Assembly: GCA_023395555.1 (NCBI GenBank)
Contig: JAEWYQ010000073.1
Location: 1-64,000 of the forward strand
Reading direction: 5' to 3'
DNA from: Bacillota bacterium
GTDB lineage: Bacteria; Bacillota; Clostridia; Lachnospirales; Lachnospiraceae
Length of the DNA: 64,000 nt
Shown here in pieces: positions 43,675-51,940 of this stretch. The translations under genes and the position numbers were made by a program. The notes under the pieces are model-generated. The model made no database searches. It saw only the letters and a program-made list of their open reading frames with translations, and was not told the origin of the DNA. Numbering within the stretch: position 1 is the first letter of the stretch; each line of letters starts with the position of its first letter.

Positions 43675-43723
43675 GTCGATAGACATTATACCGCGCCGAA
43701 GCGGACGCGGAATGCGCATCCCG
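43666..43723 (+). repeat. Promoter-palindrome repeat element, copy 2
   Basis: TGGTATAATGTC, GATA, GACATTATACC, then GCGCCG and a tail with ATGCGCATCC. It matches copy 1 at 28938-28996 read on the other strand. In this copy the tail CGCCGAAG can pair with CTTCGGCG at about 43755-43762, giving a larger RNA hairpin. Confidence 0.75.
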
Positions 43724-43792
43724 GCACGCAGTCCTTGAGTTCCTAATCTGCGGACTTCGGCGGATGTTAAATACAACAAAGGAGCTTTCCCC

Positions 43793-44305
43793 ATGCGTAA
43801 AAAAGCAAATCTTATGAAATACGAAATACGGACCATTGCAAATTACCGGGGGCTGATTCTCAGCAAATACTATATCGCTGTCCTGCTCTCCCTGATGTCT
43901 CTCTATCTGGGCCATACGAAGCAGAATCCATCCTCCCTGTATATTCTGGTTATTCTGGCCGTCCTTCCCTACGCCCTTTCCTCCGGCCTGCGGGATTATT
44001 CCGGCAAAGGCAGGCATCCGCTCCTTGTCCGTATTGCGTCGGAACGGCATTTTCTGCTGGACAACCTGAAAAAAACATATCATTATACCAGCACCGGCCA
44101 TATCGCCAACTCCGTCACCTACCCCATCCTTCTCATTCTTATAGGGCTGTGGCAATATAAAAATAATTCTTCCTCCATCTCAAATGATTTTCTCAGAAAT
44201 GCTCCGGTTTTCATTATCAGCTCCGGTCTTCTGCTCCGGCTGGCAGGCACGGCCTTCTACCGGCTGAAGCTTCCTCATGATCTGTTTCATAACCAGGTTC
44301 GATAA
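43793..44305 (+). CDS. Small membrane protein of unknown function
   Basis: A 170-residue protein I do not recognise. It has about four hydrophobic segments: ISIA-type YYIAVLLSLMSLYLG (about 26-40), LYILVILAVLPYALSSG (49-65), YPILLILIGLWQY (109-121) and APVFIISSGLLLRLAG (136-151). The loop between the second and third segment is basic (KGRHPLLVRIASERHFLLDNLKK). The ATG follows AAAGGAGCTTTCCCC. It is a single gene between mbl and a terminator and shares its promoter palindrome with hpf. Confidence 0.65.
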   Translation: MRKKANLMKYEIRTIANYRGLILSKYYIAVLLSLMSLYLGHTKQNPSSLYILVILAVLPYALSSGLRDYSGKGRHPLLVRIASERHFLLDNLKKTYHYTSTGHIANSVTYPILLILIGLWQYKNNSSSISNDFLRNAPVFIISSGLLLRLAGTAFYRLKLPHDLFHNQVR

Positions 44306-44367
44306 CAGCCCATTACAATCGAGGACGCCGATGCCGGTCAGATTGTAACGGGCTGTCTGCTTTTTCT
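44305..44367. terminator. Terminator between converging genes
   Basis: ACAGCCCATTACAATC pairs with GATTGTAACGGGCTGT (one wobble) over a long loop, then CTGCTTTTTCTTT on the plus strand. Confidence 0.75.
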
Positions 44368-46140
44368 TTACTCGAACTGAGACGCGTAAAGCTTGTAATA
44401 AAACCCTTTCTTTGCCATCAGCTCTTCATGCTTTCCCTGCTCCACCACATTTCCCTGATCCAATACCAGGATTCTGTCCGCATTCTGGATGGTAGACAGC
44501 CGGTGGGCAATGACAAAACAGGTTTTATCCGCCATCAGCTTGCGCATCGCCTTCTGAATCTGCCTCTCCGTGGTGGTATCCACATTGGAGGTGGCCTCAT
44601 CTAAAATCAGCATCTTAGAATCATACAGCATTGCCCGGGCGATGGTCAGCAGCTGTTTCTGGCCCTTGGAAATATTCCCGCCTTCCTCGCTGATCACCGT
44701 ATCATATCCGTGAGGCAGACGCATGATGTAAGAATGGATCTTAGCGGCTTTCGCCACCTCAATCACCTCTTCCAGGGTGGCTCCTTCCTTTCCATAAGCA
44801 ATATTTTCAAATATTGTGCCGCCAAAGACCCAGGTATCCTGCAGTACCATAGCATAGGCACGCCGGAGGCTGGAACGGGTCAGGGTGCGGATTTCCTTTT
44901 CGTCAACCAGGCATTCCCCTTGATCCATATCATAGAAACGCATGAGAAGATTATTGATGGTTGTCTTCCCCGCGCCGGTGGGGCCTACGATGGCGATCAA
45001 TCCGCCTGCTTCCGCATTCAGGCTGAAGTTCTTGATCACCGGCCTGTCCGGTACATAACCAAAGGAGACATCCTTCAGGTCCACATCTCCCTTGACATCA
45101 CTTAATACCGTTGCATGATCCACATCCCGGACCTCCTCCGGTTCATCCAGAAGCCGGAAGACACGCTCGGATGCCGCAAGGGCGGAATAAATTTCATTCA
45201 TGATATTGGCAATCTCATTAATGGGCCCTGAGAATTTACGGGAGTAAAGGATGAAGGAAGAGATCTGTCCGATGGTAACGATCTCCTTCATGTACAGGAA
45301 GGAGCCCAGCATAGCGATCAATGCCAGCCCCAGATTGTTAATCGCGGTGACGGACGGCCCCATGGTGGAGCTGTAAAAATCCGCCTTATAATATGCCTGG
45401 GCCGCACCTTCATTAATTTTATCAAAATCCTCCAGCACTTCATTCTCCCGGGCATAGGCAAGGATTGTCTTCTGCCCGGAGAACATCTCCTCCACAAAGC
45501 CGTTCATGGTGCCGTATTGGGCCGAACGCTTTGAAAAAAGCGGTCTTGTCTTCTTGCCCATATATTTTGTATAAATAATCGCTAAGGGGATGGTAACCAG
45601 GGTTACCAGCACCAGGCTGGGACTGATGATCAGCATCATGAGAAAGGAGCCCAGCACGGTTACGATACTGGTCATAACCTGAACGATGTCCGTCGACAGG
45701 GAAGTGCTTACCACATCCACGTCATAGGAGACACGGCTGATGATATCCCCCGCCTGGTTCCGGTCAAAATATCCCACGGGTAGCTCCATCAATTTATAAA
45801 ACACATCGTTCCTCATCTTCCTGGCTATGCTTCGGCCCATATTCATCATACTGATATTGATGATGAAGTTCAGCAGGGAAGATGCCAGATAGTAGAGCAG
45901 CATCAATCCGGCAAAATGGTATACTCTGCCGAAATTGACCTTCCCTGCTCCCGCCGCGGCTTCATTAATGGCTTTCCCTGCCAGGGACGGCCCCAGGAGA
46001 GCCAGGATATTGCTTCCAACACACAGCAGCAGGATGAGCAGCAGAATATATCGATACTCCTTCAAATATCGTAAGATGCGAAGAAGGGTCCCCTTCGCGT
46101 CCTTGGGTTTTTCTTTCTTGATATCGCCACGCGGCGCCAT
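44368..46140 (-). CDS. Heterodimeric ABC exporter subunit with intact ATPase site
   Basis: A 590-residue exporter half with six membrane helices (about 30-325) and a C-terminal ATPase. Walker A is IVGPTGAGKTTINNLL, the signature reads NISKGQKQLLTIARAML (LSGGQ changed to ISKGQ), and Walker B has the catalytic glutamate, MLILDEATSNVDTTTE. With the preceding gene, 24 bases upstream, it forms a likely heterodimer of the BmrCD/TM287-288 type, in which one site is degenerate. The substrate may be a drug, lipid or peptide. ATG after AAGGAGGAATTA. Confidence 0.93.
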   Translation of the reverse strand: MAPRGDIKKEKPKDAKGTLLRILRYLKEYRYILLLILLLCVGSNILALLGPSLAGKAINEAAAGAGKVNFGRVYHFAGLMLLYYLASSLLNFIINISMMNMGRSIARKMRNDVFYKLMELPVGYFDRNQAGDIISRVSYDVDVVSTSLSTDIVQVMTSIVTVLGSFLMMLIISPSLVLVTLVTIPLAIIYTKYMGKKTRPLFSKRSAQYGTMNGFVEEMFSGQKTILAYARENEVLEDFDKINEGAAQAYYKADFYSSTMGPSVTAINNLGLALIAMLGSFLYMKEIVTIGQISSFILYSRKFSGPINEIANIMNEIYSALAASERVFRLLDEPEEVRDVDHATVLSDVKGDVDLKDVSFGYVPDRPVIKNFSLNAEAGGLIAIVGPTGAGKTTINNLLMRFYDMDQGECLVDEKEIRTLTRSSLRRAYAMVLQDTWVFGGTIFENIAYGKEGATLEEVIEVAKAAKIHSYIMRLPHGYDTVISEEGGNISKGQKQLLTIARAMLYDSKMLILDEATSNVDTTTERQIQKAMRKLMADKTCFVIAHRLSTIQNADRILVLDQGNVVEQGKHEELMAKKGFYYKLYASQFE

Positions 46141-46164
46141 ATTAATTCCTCCTTCCGGCCCTGC

Positions 46165-47910
46165 CTATGCCAGTGCACCCATCTGGGACTCGTAGATTTC
46201 AAGATACGCAGAACAGGTCTTCAGCAGGTCCTCATGCTTGCCATACCCTATTATCCTGCCGTCCTCCATTACCATAATATTCGTCATATTCATGATGGAG
46301 CTGACACGCTGGGCAATCATGATGGTGGTGGTGGAGCTGTAATTCTCGCGGATGGCCTTACGGAAGGCGGCATCGGTCTTATAATCCAGGGCGCTGGAGG
46401 AATCATCGAAGATCAGAATGTCCGGCCGGGCCGCCAGGGCACGGGCAATGAGAATTCTCTGCCTCTGGCCTCCGCTCAGATTGGCTCCTTTAATGTCCGC
46501 CTCATAATCAAACTGATTCTCCTTCTCACGGATAAAATCCAGAGCCATGGCGTCTGCTGCCGCTTTCTCAACCTGCTCTTTGGAAAGCCCCCGCCGGAAG
46601 GAGATATTGCTCTCCAGGGTGTCCGCAAATATGATATCATTCTGAAAGACGACGCCGAACATGGAGTGAAGCTCATCCTTATCATAGGTCCGCACATCAC
46701 GGCCCTGAACATAGACTCCCCCCTCATCGGCATCATAAAACCGCATTAACAGATTGATTATCGTTGTCTTCCCGCAGCCGGTAGGCCCTATGATTCCAAG
46801 GGTTTCTCCCCGGCGTATGGTGAAGTTGATATCCTCCAGGCATTTCTCCCTCTCCCCGCCGGTAAACTGCTTCTGTGCCATCTTCTGCAGATCATCATTA
46901 TTCTGATAGCCAAAGCTTACATGCTCAAAAACAATAAAGTCATCAGAAACAGGCCGGTCTGTCTCCTCCGGGGATATCGCCCTCTGATCCGGAGGGTCCT
47001 CCAACACCCTTCCGATACGGTCCGCGGAGGCGGTGGCCTTTGACAGCTGGATAAACATCCGGTTTAGGGCCATAACCCCTTCCAATATCATATGAAAGTA
47101 GGTGAGGAATGCCAGAATCACGCCGGGCTGCATCCTGCCCGCATTGACACGGTTCGCCCCCACCACTACCACAGCCGTAAGGCCCACATTCAGGCACAGC
47201 TGCATGAAGGGACCCGGTATGGCCATGGTTATCCCCGCTTTGATATCCCGGTTCGTCATCTCGCTGTTGACTCCGGTAAAACGTTTTTTCTCGTAATCTG
47301 TTTTGGACAGGGCCTTAACCACGCGGATGCCGGTGATATTCTCCCTCATAACCCGCACCACGTTATCCATGCTCTCCTGCACCCGGTTATACATGGGAAT
47401 GCCGCGCCGCGAGACAAAGAATATAACGGTGGCAAGGATGGGAATCATAACGCACAGTATCATTGCCAGAGTGAAATCCATGGTCATTGTGACAAACACC
47501 CCGCCGATGAGCATGATGGGCGCCCGCACTCCCAGGGTCTGCGCCATCCGGATAAAATTCTGCACATTGTAGGAATCGGAGGTCATTCTGGAGGTGAGGG
47601 ACGGAAGCCCGAAGGCATCAAATCGGGAACCGGAGAGATTCGACGTTTTCTCAAACAGGTCATGGCGAAGCCTCCGGATGGAATCCCTGGCAACGGACAC
47701 CGCCATCCGGTTGGCCGTCACATTGATATAGCGGACTGCTATTGCCGCCAGAATCATGATAAATCCAAAGAAAAATACCCTGGGGATATTCTTAGTCGGA
47801 ACAACCTCATCAATCATATGCTCCAGTATGTATGGTATGATTAGTTCACCGCAGGTTCCCAGCATTTTAACCGTCATTCCGGCAGCAATGCGATGCCTGC
47901 TGTTTTTCAT
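46165..47910 (-). CDS. Heterodimeric ABC exporter subunit with degenerate ATPase site
   Basis: A 581-residue exporter half: six membrane helices, Walker A IIGPTGCGKTTIINLL, signature NLSGGQRQRILIARAL and Walker B DILIFDDSSSALDYKT, where aspartate replaces the catalytic glutamate. That change marks the non-catalytic subunit of heterodimeric exporters. The ATG at 47910 has a weak ribosome binding site. In the same frame upstream the codons read KIKIILRYM, like the usual N-terminus of this family, but the only possible starts there are rare codons (such as ATT) before a stop at about 47950; the true start is uncertain. MarR lies upstream. Confidence 0.9.
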   Translation of the reverse strand: MKNSRHRIAAGMTVKMLGTCGELIIPYILEHMIDEVVPTKNIPRVFFFGFIMILAAIAVRYINVTANRMAVSVARDSIRRLRHDLFEKTSNLSGSRFDAFGLPSLTSRMTSDSYNVQNFIRMAQTLGVRAPIMLIGGVFVTMTMDFTLAMILCVMIPILATVIFFVSRRGIPMYNRVQESMDNVVRVMRENITGIRVVKALSKTDYEKKRFTGVNSEMTNRDIKAGITMAIPGPFMQLCLNVGLTAVVVVGANRVNAGRMQPGVILAFLTYFHMILEGVMALNRMFIQLSKATASADRIGRVLEDPPDQRAISPEETDRPVSDDFIVFEHVSFGYQNNDDLQKMAQKQFTGGEREKCLEDINFTIRRGETLGIIGPTGCGKTTIINLLMRFYDADEGGVYVQGRDVRTYDKDELHSMFGVVFQNDIIFADTLESNISFRRGLSKEQVEKAAADAMALDFIREKENQFDYEADIKGANLSGGQRQRILIARALAARPDILIFDDSSSALDYKTDAAFRKAIRENYSSTTTIMIAQRVSSIMNMTNIMVMEDGRIIGYGKHEDLLKTCSAYLEIYESQMGALA

Positions 47911-47963
47911 ATAACGTAGGATGATTTTAATTTTAAATACGCCTTCTTTCTATCGAAACTGTA

Positions 47964-48395
47964 TCAAAAAAATTCCTTTTCGTAATTCTTCTCCCAGCTG
48001 GCCAGCAATTTCCCAAGGATTCTCTGTAAATCTTCCCGTTCCTCTTCGTCCAGATCTACAAAGGTCTCCTCCTCCACTCGTTTGCGTTCCTGCTCCCTTG
48101 CTTCCAGCAGCCGCAGCCCTTCTTCCGTGATTCGCAGGACCACGCTTCTTTTATCCGATTCCTTCTTTTCCTTTGTTATCAGCCCCTTGCACTCCAGCTT
48201 TGCGATAATCTCACTCATGGATCCCGCCTGTATTTCCAGAGAATCCTGAAGCTCTTTCTGAGTCATCTCCTCCCTGGATGCCAGAAGTCTTAATATTCTC
48301 CCCTGTCCTGGCTTGCCGCCTCTTCGGTGATAGAGAAAATGTCCTGTTTTCTCCAGCAGCCGGAGCAGATCGCCGTTTGAAATATTCTGGTTCAT
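47964..48395 (-). CDS. MarR-family transcriptional regulator
   Basis: A 143-residue winged-helix repressor. The recognition part is TQKELQDSLEIQAGSMSEIIAKLECKGLITKEKKESDKRSVVLRITEEGLRLL, the standard MarR core with the D-x-R wing. The C-terminal tail is acidic and helical for dimerisation. It is the first gene of the exporter operon and overlaps two palindromic operators in its promoter, so it likely represses itself and the two ABC genes until a ligand binds. ATG after AAGGGGC. Confidence 0.93.
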   Translation of the reverse strand: MNQNISNGDLLRLLEKTGHFLYHRRGGKPGQGRILRLLASREEMTQKELQDSLEIQAGSMSEIIAKLECKGLITKEKKESDKRSVVLRITEEGLRLLEAREQERKRVEEETFVDLDEEEREDLQRILGKLLASWEKNYEKEFF

Positions 48396-48422
48396 AGCAA
48401 CGCCCCTTTTTATGGATTGTAT

Positions 48423-48477
48423 TTAGGTACCTTATATTAATTATAAAGGTTTTTTTTAAATTGTCAAGGTACCTAAG
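48423..48477 (-). promoter_or_regulatory. MarR-controlled promoter with two operators
   Basis: On the minus strand TTGACA (48462-48467), 16 bases, TATAAT (48440-48445). AGGTACCT palindromes lie at 48425-48432 (downstream of the -10) and 48467-48474 (touching the -35), centred 42 bp apart, or four helical turns, on the same face of the DNA. Confidence 0.85.
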
Positions 48478-48725
48478 TTAATTCCTGAATCATATTTGCC
48501 TAAGTCAGAGGGCAAAAATAAAAAGTTACTCATACCGGAAGCCTGCTGAGCCTCCGCTGAAGTAACTTCTATTTATCTTTTTCCTGTCTGCTTTTACCTG
48601 TCCTCCATTCTCATCCCGAAGCTCGCCAATGGCATCTATCGCCGCCTCCGGCAGCAGGGAAACCGAGGTGTCCCGCATACTGATACAGGCTGGAGCTCTG
48701 TCAGAAAACATGGGGCAATGCTGTT

Positions 48726-48895
48726 TCAACTCACGCTGGAGTCTTCATAGTTTTTAATAATAGCCGCCGAGGCCATGGAATAGGACAACACCCCAAGGGT
48801 TACGATGAGCAATACCGGGATTAAGAAGCCGCCGATCAGCCGTACCCTGGTATTCCAAATTCTTTCTTTCGTATCTGCTTTCCCTTTTTATGCAT
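48726..48895 (-). pseudogene. Remnant of a methyl-accepting chemotaxis protein
   Basis: On the minus strand, after an ATG at 48895 and a frameshift in an A run, the frame gives RVRLIGGFLIPVLLIVTLG and VLSYSMASAAIIKNYEDSS, then TGA at 48726. This is the N-terminal transmembrane segment typical of Clostridia chemoreceptors. No sensor or signalling domain follows. The next 200 bases hold only short unmatched frames, with EVTSAEAQQASGM near 48540 possibly a second receptor scrap. The ISL3 element lies directly upstream of this remnant. Confidence 0.7.
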
Positions 48896-49031
48896 CCTCG
48901 CAACACCTTCCTTATCTTATGAATATGACCAAATCTCATCTGCCTCTGCTGCCATAGACTCCGTATTATGTTCAGTTTAACAGAACGCAGGAATATGAAT
49001 ATGCACTCTGATAGGTTTCTTTTGTAATTTA

Positions 49032-50391
49032 GGTTCTATAATAAATATTGGGGTAATACTTTACCCCGATATTTTTTTGCATTAAAATGCACTTATAACC
49101 AGCCTGCCTATTCTTTCCGTACTGCGACCAACATTATTGAAAGAAGGTAGATTTATAAGTGCACTCTAATTGTATCAATAAACTGTTAAATTTAGAAGAT
49201 GTAATCGTAAAAAGTATAAAACATTCAAATTCGTTGATTACTATCCTCTTGGAAACAAAACCAACTGAGCAGGTCTGCCCTATCTGTGGTACCGTTACTC
49301 GAAAGATCCATGATTATCGGATGCAGACAATTAAGGATATCCCTTTTCAGCTTAAACCTACTAATCTCGTTCTTCGAAAAAGGAGATACACCTGCCCTTG
49401 TGGTAAACATTTTTATGAAAAGTATAAATGGCTACCAAGATATCAACATATGACGAAGAGGCTTGCCATGTATATCTGCCACCAACTAAGAGAAACCATC
49501 AGTTATACCTATGTCGCCTCTCAGACAAACACATCGGTTTCTACTGTAACAAGGGTTTTCGATCGTATTAATTATGACAGACCTTCCATTCCTAAAGTAC
49601 TCTCCATTGATGAGTTTAAGGGAAATGCAGAGACAGGTAAATATCAATGTATTCTGGTTGATGGTAAGAAAAAGAGCATTCTGGACATTCTACCAGACCG
49701 GACACAGTCTCATTTATGCAGCTACTTCCGTGAGGTTCCGAAAACCCAGCGCAATCGAGTAGAGTTTTTCATCTCAGACATGTGGGAACCTTATCGTGAT
49801 ATTGCAAAGACCTTTTTCCCAAATGCAACCCTTATAGCTGACAAATATCATTTCATCAGGCAGGTAACTTGGGCTATTGATAATGTTCGAAAAAGACTTC
49901 AACGAACCATGTCTATATCCTTGAGAAAGTACTATAAGCATAGCCGGAGGTTGATATTAGGACGTTATGATAAGCTAAAAGGTGAGCGGAAGAAGGAATG
50001 TGATCTGATGCTTCTCTACAATGATGATCTTCGAAAGGCTCATTATTTTAAGGAATGGTTTTATCAGATATGCGAGGAAAGAAGTTACTCTGTTCTGAGA
50101 AGTGATTTCTGGGATTGGATCAGAAATGCAGAAATCTGCGGAATCAAGGAGTTTGAATCCTGTGCCAGTACATTTCGTAACTGGTCAAAAGAAATATTAA
50201 ATGCTTTTAAATATGGTTACACAAATGGTCCTACAGAAGGCTATAATAATAAGATTAAAGTGTTGAAAAGAGTTTCGTACGGAATAGTAAAATTTAGACG
50301 TTTTAGAAACAGGATATTACATACGAGTCGCTAGAAAAAAAGTATAAAAATAGGCAGGTTTATTAAGTGCACTCAAAATTCTTATAGAACC
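49032..50391 (+). mobile_element. ISL3-family insertion sequence
   Basis: A 1,360-bp element. Its ends are inverted: GGTTCTATAA at 49032 and TTATAGAACC at 50382-50391, with the match continuing imperfectly over about 22 bases. Inside each end is a second inverted pair (GCACTTA and CCTGCCTATT). A stem GGGGTAA/TTACCCC with a T run at 49050-49078 would stop transcription entering from the left. No 8-bp target duplication is visible: the flanks are GTAATTTA and ACATAAAC. Confidence 0.85.
49159..50334 (+). CDS. ISL3-family transposase
   Basis: A 391-residue transposase, near full length for the family. The N-terminal zinc-finger part is VCPICGTVTRKIHDY with TCPCGKHF, then a helix-turn-helix (TSVSTVTRVFDRI). 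DDE-domain segments include LSIDEFKGNAETGKYQCILVDGKKKSILD and FISDMWEPYRDIAKTFFPNATLIADKYHFIRQV. NGPTEGYNNKIKVLKRVSYGI supplies the glutamate. It begins at a GTG (or a later start); AAGAAGGTAG precedes it. The frame is intact, so the element may be active. Confidence 0.93.
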   Translation: MHSNCINKLLNLEDVIVKSIKHSNSLITILLETKPTEQVCPICGTVTRKIHDYRMQTIKDIPFQLKPTNLVLRKRRYTCPCGKHFYEKYKWLPRYQHMTKRLAMYICHQLRETISYTYVASQTNTSVSTVTRVFDRINYDRPSIPKVLSIDEFKGNAETGKYQCILVDGKKKSILDILPDRTQSHLCSYFREVPKTQRNRVEFFISDMWEPYRDIAKTFFPNATLIADKYHFIRQVTWAIDNVRKRLQRTMSISLRKYYKHSRRLILGRYDKLKGERKKECDLMLLYNDDLRKAHYFKEWFYQICEERSYSVLRSDFWDWIRNAEICGIKEFESCASTFRNWSKEILNAFKYGYTNGPTEGYNNKIKVLKRVSYGIVKFRRFRNRILHTSR

Positions 50392-50483
50392 ACATAAACA
50401 TAAAAATAGCTCTAAGTCTAGTAAAGGAGCGGGTTCCAGGGGAACCCACCCCAAGACTTGACAAAGAGCCGTAATTTAATAAG

Positions 50484-50525
50484 AAAAAGCTGCAACTCCT
50501 CTAAATCAAGGAATTGCAGCTTTTT
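50484..50525 (-). terminator. Terminator of tuf / str operon
   Basis: AAAAGCTGCAATTCC pairs with GGAGTTGCAGCTTTT (one wobble) on the minus strand, then a T run. It lies 20 bases after the tuf stop. Confidence 0.9.
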
Positions 50526-50544
50526 GTATTTCATCTGTTATAAA

Positions 50545-51738
50545 TTATTCAATAATAGTAGCAACCTTACCGGAACCTACGGTTCTTCCACCCTCACGGA
50601 TAGCGAAGCCAAGACCCTGCTCCATAGCGATAGGATGAATTAATTCAATTCTCATCTCGATGTTATCGCCAGGCATGCACATCTCAACGCCGTCGGGAAG
50701 ATTACATACGCCAGTTACGTCAGTTGTTCTGAAGTAGAACTGAGGTCTGTAGTTGTTGAAGAAAGGTGTATGACGTCCGCCTTCCTCCTTGGTCAGTACG
50801 TAAACCTGAGCGGTAAACTTCTTGTGGCACTTGATTGTGCCGGGCTTACAAAGAACCTGGCCTCTTTCGATTTCCGTTCTCTGAACACCACGAAGCAGCG
50901 CACCGATGTTATCACCAGCCTGAGCCTCGTCAAGGAGCTTACGGAACATCTCGATACCGGTAACAACAACCTTACGGGTCTCTTCCTTGATACCAACGAT
51001 TTCAACTTCCTCGGATACATGAAGAATACCACGCTCTACACGGCCGGTAGCAACTGTACCACGGCCAGTGATGGAGAATACGTCCTCTACAGGCATCAGG
51101 AAAGGCTTATCGGTTGCTCTCTCAGGATCCGGGATCCAAGTGTCGACAGCGTCAAACAGCTCGATAATCTTCTCGCCCCAAGGACCAATGGGATCCTCAA
51201 GAGCCTTTAAAGCAGAACCCTGGATGATAGGAGTATCATCGCCGGGGAACTCATACTCATTTAATAATTCTCTGATCTCCATCTCAACTAACTCAAGAAG
51301 CTCGGGATCATCAACCATATCGCACTTGTTCATGAATACTACGATATAAGGAACGCCTACCTGACGGGAGAGCAGGATGTGCTCTCTGGTCTGAGCCATA
51401 ACACCATCGGTAGCAGCAACTACGAGGATAGCGCCGTCCATCTGAGCAGCACCGGTGATCATGTTCTTTACATAGTCAGCATGTCCGGGGCAGTCAACGT
51501 GAGCGTAGTGCCTTGCTTTCGACTCATACTCAACGTGGGAAGTGGATATTGTGATTCCTCTTGCCTTCTCTTCGGGAGCCTTGTCAATCTTGTCGAATGC
51601 AACAACTTCACCGGTACCTAATCTTTCATGAAGAGTCTTTGTGATAGCTGCGGTAAGAGTGGTCTTACCATGGTCTACGTGACCAATTGTACCGATATTA
51701 CAATGCGGTTTGTTTCTTGTAAATTTAGCTTTTGCCAT
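50545..51738 (-). CDS. tuf: Elongation factor Tu
   Basis: A 397-residue GTPase that brings aminoacyl-tRNA to the ribosome. G1 is [11 protein letters not shown] near residue 18, G3 is [12 protein letters not shown], and G4 is [11 protein letters not shown]; domains II and III follow with [21 protein letters not shown]. The ATG at 51738 follows AGGAGGACGTTGTAAA; the frame is open farther upstream without meaning. It ends the str operon and has its own promoter in the fusA-tuf gap. Confidence 0.99.
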   Translation of the reverse strand: MAKAKFTRNKPHCNIGTIGHVDHGKTTLTAAITKTLHERLGTGEVVAFDKIDKAPEEKARGITISTSHVEYESKARHYAHVDCPGHADYVKNMITGAAQMDGAILVVAATDGVMAQTREHILLSRQVGVPYIVVFMNKCDMVDDPELLELVEMEIRELLNEYEFPGDDTPIIQGSALKALEDPIGPWGEKIIELFDAVDTWIPDPERATDKPFLMPVEDVFSITGRGTVATGRVERGILHVSEEVEIVGIKEETRKVVVTGIEMFRKLLDEAQAGDNIGALLRGVQRTEIERGQVLCKPGTIKCHKKFTAQVYVLTKEEGGRHTPFFNNYRPQFYFRTTDVTGVCNLPDGVEMCMPGDNIEMRIELIHPIAMEQGLGFAIREGGRTVGSGKVATIIE

Positions 51739-51869
51739 TTTACAACGTCCTCCTTTTAATAATAAATGCCTGTAAGCAAATGATTTTTGCCCGATGGGAA
51801 ATGCGGTCTCCAAAGTGAAAGCACCGCCGCCAGTATATGGGCCTGTCTATATATTGCCTCATATGCCCT

Positions 51870-51898
51870 ATTATATTTCAACTTAGAAATATTTTCAA
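51870..51898 (-). promoter_or_regulatory. Internal promoter of tuf
   Basis: TTGAAA, 17 bases, TATAAT on the minus strand in the 202-base gap between fusA and tuf. It would let EF-Tu be made in excess of EF-G. Confidence 0.8.
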
Positions 51899-51940
51899 GC
51901 ATAAACAATGGATATAGTGATTTTTTTATCCAGAGGGAAT

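Noticed and set aside
49024..50399. 8-bp target duplication around the ISL3 element
   Set aside because: The flanking octamers GTAATTTA and ACATAAAC differ, so no duplication is claimed.
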